Shown here: in pieces, positions 11,332-20,795 of the stretch
Numbering within the stretch: position 1 is the first letter of the stretch
Layout: the number at the start of each line of letters is the position of its first letter
NCBI GenBank assembly: GCA_907163345.1
Contig: CAJQUN010000014.1
Coordinates: forward strand, 558,001-622,000
Direction of reading: 5' to 3'
DNA from: Haberlea rhodopensis
Lineage: Eukaryota > Streptophyta > Magnoliopsida > Lamiales > Gesneriaceae
Length of the DNA stretch: 64,000 nt
Program-made: the position numbers and the translations under genes
Notes under the pieces: model-generated
Seen by the model: the letters and a program-made list of their open reading frames with translations, nothing else
Told to the model about the DNA's origin: nothing
The model's database searches: none

Positions 11332-11760
11332 TGCTAGACCCCTGACACAGCTGACTCAGAAAGGAGTGCCGTTCTATTGGTCCGAAGCTTGTGAGGAAAG
11401 CTTCCAAGAATTGAAGTGTCGTTGACTACGACACCTATATTGGTGATTCCTTCTGAGAATAAGAGGTTTGCCTTGTACACGAATGCATCACTGCAGGGTT
11501 TGGGCTGCGTGTTGATGCAAGATAAGCATGTGGTGGCTTATGCACGAGGCGATTAAAACCACATGAGGCTAGGTACCCAGTCCATGATTTGGAGCTGGCA
11601 ACCAGTTATATTTGCCTTGAAAATTTGGAGGCATTACTTGCATGGTACGTCGTTTACCATCTACACGGATCATAAGAGCCTGGAGTTTTTGTTCACACAG
11701 GCTGAGATTAATATGCGACAAAGAAGATGGATGGTGAAGCGAATTTGTTAGACGCCTTAA
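11332..11760 (+). pseudogene. Element A: RT thumb/RNase H remnant
   Basis: After the deletion the text resumes in the RT-RNase H linker (PLTQLTQKGVPF-like, then HPVHDLELA-like and FALKIWRHYLHGTSFTIYTDHKSLEFLFTQ). The frame changes several times. Compared with C (22279-23241) about 200 bp covering the end of the RT palm and thumb are missing. RNase H can be recognised by KIWRHYL and YTDHKSL but is not intact. Confidence 0.8.
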
Positions 11761-13373
11761 GCAGGAGGGTGAAGAGTACTGCTGAGGATGTCATGAATTT
11801 ATCAGCTATGATGTCCTCTTGTTGCCATTTGAGCTATGATTTTGATGTGGACACGTCGCCGGTGCGAGTGTCGACCTTATTGGCTGAGCCGGACATATTT
11901 GAGGCTATTAGGAAAGCCCAGAGGTCAGATGATGAGGTTCAGAGGTGGTCGTTTTTAGTACTCCAAGGTCAGCCATCAAAGTTTAGAGTGGCTGAGGATG
12001 ATTCCTTAAGACTCGGCAACCGCTGGATGATCCCAAATACGCCGGAGTTGCGTAAAGGAATAACGGGACGGGCTCAGTAGTAGTCAGTTCAGTATCCACC
12101 CAGGAGGAAGGAAAATGTATAAGGACCTAAGTGGTCAGTTCTGGTGGAGACGCATGAAGCGCGATGTGATCGCTTTCTTTAAAAGATGTTTGATCTGCCA
12201 ACAGGCAAAGGCAGAAACGCAGAGGCCTGGTGGCGAGCTGAAGAGCTTGAAGGTACCTAAGTGGAAGTGGAGGCATATCACTATGGACTTTGTGACCCAC
12301 TTGCCAAGGACGGCCTCTGGATTTGATGCGATCTGGGTGATCGTGGATAGGCTAACGAAGGTAGCTCACTTCATCCCCTACTGTATGACTTTCACGTATC
12401 TAAAGATGGCCCAATTATATGTGTGGGATGTGGTGAGGTTGCATGAGGTTCCAGTCTCGATTGTGTCTGACATAGACCCAATGGTTACTCCACATTTCTG
12501 GGAGGGTCTTCGGACAGCTTCGGGCACAGATGTGAGACTGAGTACAGCTTATCACCCTCAGTCAGATGGCCAGACAGAGCGTACCATTCAGACGCTCGAA
12601 GATATGTTGAGGGCATGTGTTTTGGAGTTTGATACTCAGTGCCATTGGTGGAGTTCTCCTATAATAACAGCTATCAGGCGAGCATTCAAATGGCCCCTTT
12701 TGAAGCTCTTTACGGATGACGATTTAGGTCACCGCTGTATTGGGAGGACTTGACTAGTAAAGCGGTCGGAGGACCGGATATGATTAAGGAAATGGAAGAA
12801 AAGATTAAGTTGATACGCCAAAAGATGAAAGCGGCCCAGGATAGGCAAACAGCCTATGCCAATAAGCGACGACGACCGCTAGAATTCCGAGTAGGAGACA
12901 AGGTCTTCTTGAAAATCTCACCCTTCAGGGGTGTAGTTCGTTTAGGTATGCAGGGAAAGTTATCCCCGAGGTATGTTGGGCCATATGAAGTATTGCAGCG
13001 TATCGGTATTTTGGCCTACCGTTTGGCTCTACCGCCGTCTTTATCTGGGATTCATGATGTTTTCCACGTTTCTATGCTACGGAAGTATGAGCCAGACCCG
13101 TCTCATGTTTTACAGCCTACTGAAGTGCAGTTGGACTCAGATGTATCCTGCGTTGAACTACCGGTCAGAATTCTGGATCACGAGGATCGCAGATTACGAA
13201 GCAAGATTATACCGATGGTAAAGTTCAGTGGGATCGTCGGGGTGTCGAGGAGGCTACGTGGGAGACGGACCAGCATATGGTACAGCACTACCCGGAACTA
13301 TTCTCTGGTATGTGATTTATGTTTAGTTTCTTTTGGGGTAAGTGCATGCGATTTCGAGGACGAAATCTTATAA
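11727..13373 (+). pseudogene. Element A: integrase-chromodomain remnant
   Basis: The end of RNase H (DALSRRVKSTAED) leads into integrase. The zinc-binding region (CLICQQAKAETQRPGG) and the core (WRHITMDFVTHLPRTASGFDAIWVIVDRLTKVAHFIPY) are present, followed by STAYHPQSDGQTERTIQTLE. The second catalytic motif, SDRDPRF in C, is SDIDPMV here. C-terminal SPRYVGPYEVLQRIG and DVFHVSMLRKYEPDPSHVLQP follow, then a frame-damaged chromodomain-like end. Breaks: stop at 12078, frameshifts near 12650 and 13220. Long open stretches survive. Confidence 0.85.
13351..13366 (+). other. Conserved ATTTCG..CGAAAT inverted repeat, A
   Basis: ATTTCGAGGACGAAAT, 19 bp before the 3' LTR. In A and C it is read as the peptide FEDEIL/FEDKIL at the very end of the last frame, but it is kept in families where no frame runs through it. 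Confidence 0.75.
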
Positions 13374-14126
13374 GTAGCGGAGTAATGTGATGTCCCCGAT
13401 ATGATTAATTGCAATTGAGGCATTAATTATGTTTATATGATTAATTATGTGGATAATTGATTTACGTGTTGAAATTAATTATCACGATGAAATGCTTAGT
13501 CACATGATAGGTATGACCTGGGGGGAGTTACGTTTCAAGGTGCATGTTATGCATGATAGGAAATGGGGTGTTAACATGATTTAATTGTGTTGATTGTTAA
13601 TTATGAGGAAAGTATGGATTTAATAAAGTTGGTTGCATTTTTGTACAATTCTTTTAAAATATTATGTTGGGGTATTTTATACATCATGTTAATTTTTGGG
13701 TACAATTTAATTAACCCATATACCCCACTATACCCACTTTCCCCTCACTTTACCCTTTTCACTCTAAAATCCCCAAATTCATCCCAACTCATCCCATTTT
13801 CGTCCAAGCCAAGGAGGAGGAGGAGAAATCCTTGCACACTCTCCATTTGTTGAAATCTTAGTAAGATTTTGGATCCTCAAGAGGTATGGAACCAATCCTA
13901 AAGTTTTTATGAAGTTTGGATTTGAAATGGGATGATTTTGAAGTGATTTATATGGGTTTATTGTGTATGTGTTGTATGTTGTTGGGGTATGATTTTTTGA
14001 AGTGTTTTATGTGGGTTTTAGTGAGTTATGATGATGTTGGTGTTGTTGAAAAGTTTGGGTTTGTATGTTATGAGTTTGAGCTTTGAAAATGCACAAAAAT
14101 GGCGAGAAATCGCGCACCAGCAGGTG

Positions 14127-14223
14127 GCGATTGATCGCCTGAAATGAGGCGATCGATCGCCGATGGCCAGTAGCCATTTCACGTAGCAGGCGATCGATCG
14201 CCTAAAATTAAGCGATCGATCGC
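14127..14223. repeat. Palindrome array, 4 sites, A LTR
   Basis: GCGATTGATCGC at 14127, then GCGATCGATCGC at 14149, 14190 and 14212, so spacings are 22-41-22 bp. This equals the first half of D's array (21-41-21). The first site has one C-to-T change at a CpG. Confidence 0.92.
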
Positions 14224-14383
14224 CACTGTGTAAAACATGGAAAATGATGATTTTTGTTGAATTTTTGGTATTTGGCTATTGTTCAGCTTCTAATATCGAT
14301 TTGTATGGTTGTGTGGAACCATCCCAGGTGCCAACAACATCGAGAAGATAGAGTTCTTCAATTTCTCCACTTTTGGAATTAAG

Positions 14384-14400
14384 GTACGTAAGAAGCGTAC
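14384..14400 (+). promoter_or_regulatory. GTACGT inverted repeat, A LTR
   Basis: GTACGT-AAGAA-GCGTAC preceded by TTAAG; one mismatch in the right arm. The left arm reads AAG|GTACGTAAG, close to a plant 5' splice site. Confidence 0.6.
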
Positions 14401-14584
14401 CGGCATCGGACGGTAACACACTCCTAACTATGACTATGCATTGATTGCATAAGTATTTATGATGACTATGATGATGATTGTGATAATATGATGATGATTG
14501 TGATAAATAAGTTTAAGATGATGATGTTTATGAAGACGATATGATAAGTAAGTTTATAATAATGTTATACGATGTTTAAAAAAG

Positions 14585-14957
14585 GGTAAGATGCCCATAT
14601 GGTAAGATGCGATATAATGTTATTATGTGGTAAGATGCCACGGAGTAAGATGCCCATATGGTAAGAGGCCCTACGATGTTATTATGTGGTAAGATGCCAC
14701 GGGGTAAGATGCCCAAATGGTAAGATGTCATACGATGTTATTATATGGTAAGATGCCACGGGTAAGATGCCCATATGGTAAGATGTCATACAATGTTATT
14801 ATGTGGTAAGATGCCACGGGGTAAGATGCCCATATGGTAAGAGGCCATACACTGTTATTATGTGCTAAGATGCCACGGGGTAAGATGCCCATATGGTAAG
14901 AGGCCATACGATGTTATTGTGTGGTAAGATGCCACGGGGTAAGATGCCCATATGCAT
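14585..14957. repeat. 59-bp tandem repeat, about 6.3 copies, A LTR
   Basis: Units start near 14585, 14645, 14704, 14763, 14821, 14880 and 14938, each with GTAAGATGCCCATATGGTAA and a 'ttattatgtg' block. It occupies the place where B, C and D have AGCGGC/CCTCGCTT repeats. Confidence 0.9.
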
Positions 14958-15042
14958 GAAGGTAAATCAGGGTCAACAAAAAGAAGTTAACGAATAACCA
15001 GCAAGTTACTTAACCAAGACTTCGTACATTTACTGTTATATT

Positions 15043-15252
15043 TTGTTATGATGCTTATATGATGATGATGTTATAAGATGATGATGTTATAAGATGATGA
15101 AGTTATAAGATGATGATGCTATAAGATGATGATGCTATAAGATGATGATGCTTATATGATGATGATGTTATAAGATGATGATATTTATAAGATGATAATG
15201 CTTATATGATGATGATGTTGTAAGATGATGATATTTATAAGACGATGATTTT
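15043..15252. repeat. GATGATG/TTATAA minisatellite, A 3' LTR
   Basis: Same tract as 9402-9580 with one added unit 'gatgatgatgctataa'. Confidence 0.85.
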
Positions 15253-15722
15253 AATCATTCATGTCAAGAATTAATGATTATATGCATGGCTATGAAACAG
15301 GGACAACCAAAGAGGGTTAATGCAATTAACCAGGAAGTATACGTTACCAATTATTTTTCATGCATTTATTTATATGATATTGCCTTATGATGTTAAGTAG
15401 CGATGTACATGCTCATGATGGGTTGTTCCTGTAGGTACACTTTTGGACCGAAGGGCTAAGGGTCGGGTTGAGGCTGTGTGCTAAAAGGAGCATGAAAGAA
15501 GATAGGATACAGGACTTTTGGATAGTCTCTACTCTAGGAGTAGTATAATTCTATCGCTTTAACATTCATTATTGAGAATGTAATGAGTTAAGTTTTGAAA
15601 TTTCATTGTTGGCATGAAATCTTATTAGCTCAAAGCTACAACCGGAACCCTAAGATGTTATTAATGCATGTTTAGTCCATAATTTGTGTAATAAGATGAT
15701 GTTAAGGTAGGAAGACCCTACA

Positions 15723-17874
15723 AAGATACTTCTGAAACACTCTGTTCATCAGGCTCATAAAGACAGCCGGGGCATTCGTCACACCGAACGGCATAACTAA
15801 GAACTCGTAGTGCCCATACCGAGTCCGAAACGCTGTCTTTTGAATGTCATCAGCTCTAACCCGTATTTGATGGTATCCTGACCTCAAGTCAATCTTGGAA
15901 TACAGTTTTGTGCCCTGAAGCTGATCAAATATGTCATCAATCCGCGGAAGAGTCTACTTATTCTTAATCGTCACCTTATTCAACTGACGGTAATCGATGC
16001 ACAAGCGCATCGAACCATCCTTTTTCTTTACAAACAGGACTGGCACACCCCAAGGCGATACACTAGGACGTATGTATCCCATGTCGAGAAGTTCCTGTAA
16101 TTGTACTTTCAGCTCTCTCAGTTCCGCCTGTGCCATCCTATAAGGAGCACGAGAAATAGCAGATGTCCCTGGTAGTAACTCAATGCCAAACTCAACATCT
16201 CTGATCGGAGGGAATCCGAGAATTTCATCCGGAAACACATCGGTAAATTCCGCAACTATCGGTATACCCTCAATCCTCAATTCTTCCTTTTTCTCCGATA
16301 CGTCTACGGCATAAATAAGATAGCCAGTGTGACCTCGTTCCAACAACTGTGTCATCTTAACTGCTGAAATCAACGGAATCTTCGGACGGGAACCGTCCCC
16401 GTAGAAGATCCACTGCAATCCCTGATCGGATTGGAAGCGTACCATCCTCTGACGACAATCAACCACGGCCTGATATCTATTCAGCACATCAATGCCCACA
16501 AAACAATCAAAATCTGCCATATCCAGCAAAATCAGATCATCCCTCAAATCATTGCCCTCAAAATAAATGAGGCAGTCAGATAGCAGTCGATCAACAATCA
16601 CATGCCTTCCGATGGGTGTCGAGACCATGAGAGGCGTGGGCAACGGAGACGGGAACATATGGTGTCTCTCAACAAAGGTAGAAGATATGAAAGAATGGGA
16701 AGGACCTGTATCTATCAAAATAAAGGCTAGGTACGTAATAAATGACACGTACCGGCAATCACCTCCTCTGGGGCTGCCTCTGCCTGCTCTCGAGTCAGTG
16801 CGTACACTTGACCCTGCGGTGGTCCCACTGCCGGACCTCCCGGTGGTCGGGGCACATTCTGCTGTCTCTGAGGTACTGTCCCGACATCAAATCTCGGCCT
16901 ACTCGGTCCAAAGCCTATCTGTCTTCCCTGACCGGGGCAATACCGAGCGATGTGGCCCATCTTGCCACAACTATAACAGGCTGGACAATCACGTGGCAAG
17001 TGCGGTCCTCCACAGTTGTTACACTTGCTTTCTCATGTTCTATTTCCTTGCACTGGTCCTCGAATACTTGGCACATTATTCCTCCTATTTCCTTGCCTCT
17101 GATTCTGAAACCTCTAAATCGAGAAGATGAAGAAGCCCCACTAGGCTTAAACTGGTCCCCTCATGGCTTCAGACTGTCTGCAACTGGTCTTTGTGGTGGT
17201 ATAGGTTCCTTGTACACACTCACTCCAATCTCGGCCAGCTCCGCTCTAGTCAGAGCATCATCAAAGGAGATGGGGTTGTTGGAAACAACCCGGTCAAAAA
17301 GCTCTGGTCTCAGACCCTTTAAGAAAAGCCTCATCTTGGCGTGACCATTTATGCGATGTGAGGCACATACCTCAGCAGTGAAGAATACTGCATGGCATAA
17401 TCTGATACAGTCAGGCTACCCAGTTTCAAATTAGTGAACTTGTCCTCCTTCAATTGTCTGGCAGCTGCAGAGAAGTACCGATTAAGGAATCGGGTTCTAA
17501 ACACAGTCCAGTCCACCAACATGCCCTGAGCCCTCATTTCCATAACTGTTATCTTCCACCACATGGAAGACTTCTTTGCTAACTGAAACTCTGTCAACCT
17601 CAGCCAGGCAGTCCTTGCACAGGGCGCTGATACAAATATCTGCTCAAGTCGTTCTAACCACTCCTATGCTTCTTCCCCTGACTCAGTTCCTCAAAGAGCG
17701 GTGGATGGTAGCTCAAGAACTGGGTCAAACTAAGTTCCCCTGGTAGCAGTATCTGTGCACTAGGCTCCACATCTACAGCAGGTGGCGTAGAGGATTCTTC
17801 TGAGCAATACTGGCATTGACACTGCCTACATCTGCCACCTCTTCATTGAGGTTCTCCAGATTAATAGCCGCCAT
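15723..17874 (-). pseudogene. Element B: gag-protease-RT remnant
   Basis: Minus-strand Tekay polyprotein, gag ATG at 17874. From the start: gag core (FQLAKKSSMWWKITVMEM, RTRFLNRYFSAAARQ), CCHC zinc knuckle (CYSCGKMGHIARYC near 16960), protease with active-site loop DTGPSHSF where DTGASHSF is usual, then RT entry (ISRAPYRMAQAELREL) and RT (LCIDYRQLNKVTIKNK, GYHQIRVRADDIQKTAFRTRYGHYEFLVMPFG). Breaks: several gag frameshifts and an in-frame TAG near 15955. It stops mid-RT at 15723, where A's LTR begins. That fits interruption by A; the rest should lie left of A. Confidence 0.87.
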
Positions 17875-17875
17875 G

Positions 17876-17886
17876 CTGTAACACAG
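17876..17886 (-). promoter_or_regulatory. Candidate 3' splice site before gag, element B
   Basis: Minus strand 'cctgtgttacag' ends one base before the gag ATG, with 'gttaac' upstream. The arrangement is the same as in A, C and D. Confidence 0.4.
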
Positions 17887-18078
17887 GGGTTAACAACAAT
17901 ACCAAAAGCAGTTCATAATATAAGCCGTTAGATAACAAGAGTAATAATATTCATAAGCATGTTAGTATAACAATTATACGCAAAGTAGCACCACATGCAT
18001 AAACATGCCCACGAATGAATACCTAACCAAATTGTTTCTAAAGGCTACCCTTCACTCGTTCCCTGGTTCTCTAACCTG

Positions 18079-18090
18079 GCTCTGATACCA
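18079..18090 (-). other. Primer binding site of element B
   Basis: Minus-strand TGGTATCAGAGC. The next bases differ from the other elements: five bases (actgc) of the extended tRNA match are missing. Confidence 0.88.
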
Positions 18091-18095
18091 CAAAA

Positions 18096-18655
18096 TGTGA
18101 GACCCCGTTATCTAACAACGTTATAAGGTGCATTTAAGAGAACTAATCATGCATAAATCAGAGTAATAGATCGTGTTGATGCCCTGAGCTTAAGAGTTAC
18201 AGTACGAAAAAATTTCAAAAAGTAATTAGTTACATTCCTATCAAAAGAGTGCGAAACTATAGTTTTACTCTACTCTATGTAGAAACTATACAAAAAGGGA
18301 GAGTCTGTTCTGCTATCCCTGAAGCACTCCTTACACCTCACGCATCAACCCGACCCTGGTTCTCCATGCCAATGCACCTACAAGGACAACACCCAACACA
18401 TGAGCACATAATAATTCATATTCAACACAATATGAATAAAAGCGTAAATGCATACACCATAAATACAAAATACTTCCTGTATTCCAATGCATTTAAAACG
18501 CCCCTTTTGGTTGTCCCTGTACCATAACTCATAATCGAATGAATGAATGATATTATGGTTTTAAACAAATGTCATGACGTATTTCAATTCCTCAAATCCT
18601 CAAACCAATCCCTAGTCTGTTTATCACAATATATTTTAATGCCCCTCGCTTCACA
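18096..18655 (-). mobile_element. Element B: 5' LTR, inner part
   Basis: It starts at TGTGAGACCCC and ends where C inserted, the last five bases being TCACA. It continues at 27700. Together the two parts make an LTR of 2,072 bp. Confidence 0.88.
18651..18655. repeat. Target duplication of element C, left copy (TCACA)
   Basis: TCACA directly left of C, repeated at 27695-27699. Removing C and one copy restores B's 'ctcgcttcacatataagcgg'. Confidence 0.93.
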
Positions 18656-19199
18656 TGTAAGGACCCTAATCCTTAAGTGCGGAATCAAGGCATAATAGAG
18701 CTAAAGTAATTCAATCAGAGCATAAAGAACATGTTGAGTCTATGAGCTTAAGCATTTACATGCCAAAATAAAGGACTACAAAAAGGATTAATTACATTCC
18801 AATCAATGAATGTTCATCTATAGTTTTATACTACTCCTAGAGTAGATACTATCCAAAATAATCCTGTCCTTTAATCCTCAAGGAATGCTTCACAAGCTCA
18901 CCACCTCAACCCGTTCAAGCTTGCTATCATGCCCAAAAGGTACCTACAAGGACAACCCCCAAACATGAGCAATAATAATCATTCATATTCAACACAATAT
19001 GAAGATAAAGCGTAAATGCATAATCAATATGAAACACTTCCTGTTTCCCGTGCATTTCAAACGCTTCCCGTTTGGTTGTCCCTGTACCAGAACTCATGAG
19101 TATAATCAATAGATTATTTTTAATGGCCAAACATGTCATGACATCATATACCATCTCAACTGTACCACATATTGGTCACCATTCCCTAGTCTGTCCATC

Positions 19200-19400
19200 A
19201 CAGTGTATTTTAATGCCCCTCGCTTATATTCATATGGGCGGCATAGGATAACCTCGCTACAATGGACAAGCGGCGCTCCCACCCCTCGCTTCACAGAGAG
19301 CGGCAAATACCCTTTCCTCGCCCCATATGACAACCACGCTCAAATGTGACATGCGGCGCTCCCACCCCTCGCTTCACATTTAGCGGAACCAATACAAAAA
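19200..19400. repeat. AGCGGC/CCTCGCTT repeats, C 3' LTR
   Basis: Alternating CCTCGCTT(cacat) and AGCGGC blocks, with 'gcggcgctcccacccctcgc' twice. The same block is at 26111-26311 in the 5' LTR and a relative at 27700-27860 in B. Confidence 0.75.
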
Positions 19401-19638
19401 GCGGCAAGCATTAAAATCATCAAAGGATGACCACGACTCATGGGATGTGCATCCAATAATCATAATATGCATCTAACATCAATATGCATAAATTACCATG
19501 TATATGCATCCACAATGCAATACCTCATATGGCATAAATCAACATGTATATGCATCCACAATGCAATACCACATATATACTCGCATCCACAATGCATAAA
19601 CAATGAGTATATAAAATACATGTTACCGTTGGGTGCCC

Positions 19639-19655
19639 GTACGTCCACTACGTAC
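19639..19655 (-). promoter_or_regulatory. GTACGT inverted repeat, C 3' LTR
   Basis: Minus strand GTACGT-AGTGG-ACGTAC preceded by GGAAAG. Confidence 0.6.
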
Positions 19656-19812
19656 CTTTCCAAAATGTGGAATGTGGTTGGACCTCAATTCCTTGGCTGC
19701 GTTGCCACCTGGGTTGGTTCTACATATTCACAAATACCAATATTAGAACCCAATAATAGTCCAATACCAAAAATCCCACAAAAACACCCAAAAACACCAT
19801 TTTTGGTGTCTC

Positions 19813-20019
19813 GCGATCGATCGCCATCAAGCCCCGATCGATCGCGAGAACACACTGCCTCGCCCAACAATTTTGCACAATCCGCGATCGATCGCGGAGA
19901 TAGTGCCGATCGATCGCGGCCTCGCCGATCGATCGCGCGCATCTCGCGATCGATCGCCGAAGCGCACTGCCTCAGTGCTGTTGCTCGCGATCGATCGCGA
20001 GCGGACGCCGATCGATCGC
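19813..20019. repeat. Palindrome array, 8 sites, C 3' LTR
   Basis: Sites start at 19813, 19834, 19884, 19906, 19925, 19946, 19987 and 20008. Spacings are 21-50-22-19-21-41-21. Outer bases vary (G..C, or C on one side) but the core CGATCGATCG is kept in all eight. Confidence 0.95.
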
Positions 20020-20795
20020 CGAGCTGCGGGAAATCGAGATTCGGGCACTATTCACCCATCTCCTTCCCAAACACAAACAAACCCACCAATACCAACATAA
20101 ATCAAACCCAACAACTCAAAACCACCCATAAACATCAACATAAACTCAAATATACAACATCCAACTAAAACACTACCAAAATCACAACACCCAACACAAA
20201 CCCATTTTAAAACCCTTCAAACCAACCCAAACTTAAACAAAACCTTACAAAATTAACAATGAGGTACCCATACCTCTTGGGGATCTCAAATCACCCAACA
20301 ATCTCCTCAAAACAAGATTTTGCAAGGACTTCACTCCACCCTTGAGCTCCAACTCGAAAATGTGAAGGGGGAGAAGGGTTTGGGTGTTGGAGATAATTTG
20401 GTAAAGTAAAATAAGAGTGGATGGGGTGGGGTTGGGTATAAGAGTGAGTTTATTAATTAAAATTCATACCAAATAATTTCATGGTGTATAAAACACCCCA
20501 ACATGATATTTTCCAAAGCATTTACTCAAAATGCACCATAATATCAATTAACACATGATTTCACATAAATTGCTAACTAAGGCAAATAAATCATGCTTCC
20601 CATAATATTTACCCAACATGCACCACATGCACCCTGAAATGCAACCCCGGGTCATCCTATCCACATGACCATGCATCTCCACATAAGGTAAATAAATCCC
20701 AACACATAATCAATTACCACATAATTAATCATGTAAACATAATTTAAAGCCAAATAGCAATTAACCATTTCGGGGATGTCACAATACTCCCCTAC

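Larger units (their letters stand above)
13386..15722 (+). mobile_element. Element A: 3' LTR (2,337 bp)
   Basis: It runs from TGTGATGTCCCCG to GACCCTACA. In order it holds an AT-rich upstream part with a TATA-like 'ccatatacccc' near 13720, a four-site palindrome array (14127-14223), a GTACGT repeat (14384), seven 59-bp tandem units (14585-14957), a GATGATG minisatellite and the region shared with the 5' LTR. It abuts B's RT gene on the right, which fits insertion of A into B with a target duplication 'aagat' (15723-15727). Confidence 0.9.
18656..20783 (-). mobile_element. Element C: 3' LTR
   Basis: 2,128 bp, TGTAAGGACCC to GGGGATGTCACA on the plus strand. It holds AGCGGC/CCTCGCTT repeats (19200-19400), a GTACGT repeat (19639) and eight palindromes (19813-20019). 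The 242-codon open frame over the array is not a gene: its repeated DRS/IDR peptides are the palindrome translated. Confidence 0.95.

Noticed and set aside
14585..14957. CRISPR-like regular repeats
   Set aside because: Contiguous 59-bp tandem units with no unique spacers, in a plant LTR.
19440..20168. 242-codon open frame on the plus strand, repeated at 26351-27079
   Set aside because: It lies in both LTRs of C and runs antisense to the element. Its DRS/IDR-rich protein is just the translated palindrome array, where the 10-bp core contains no stop in these frames.
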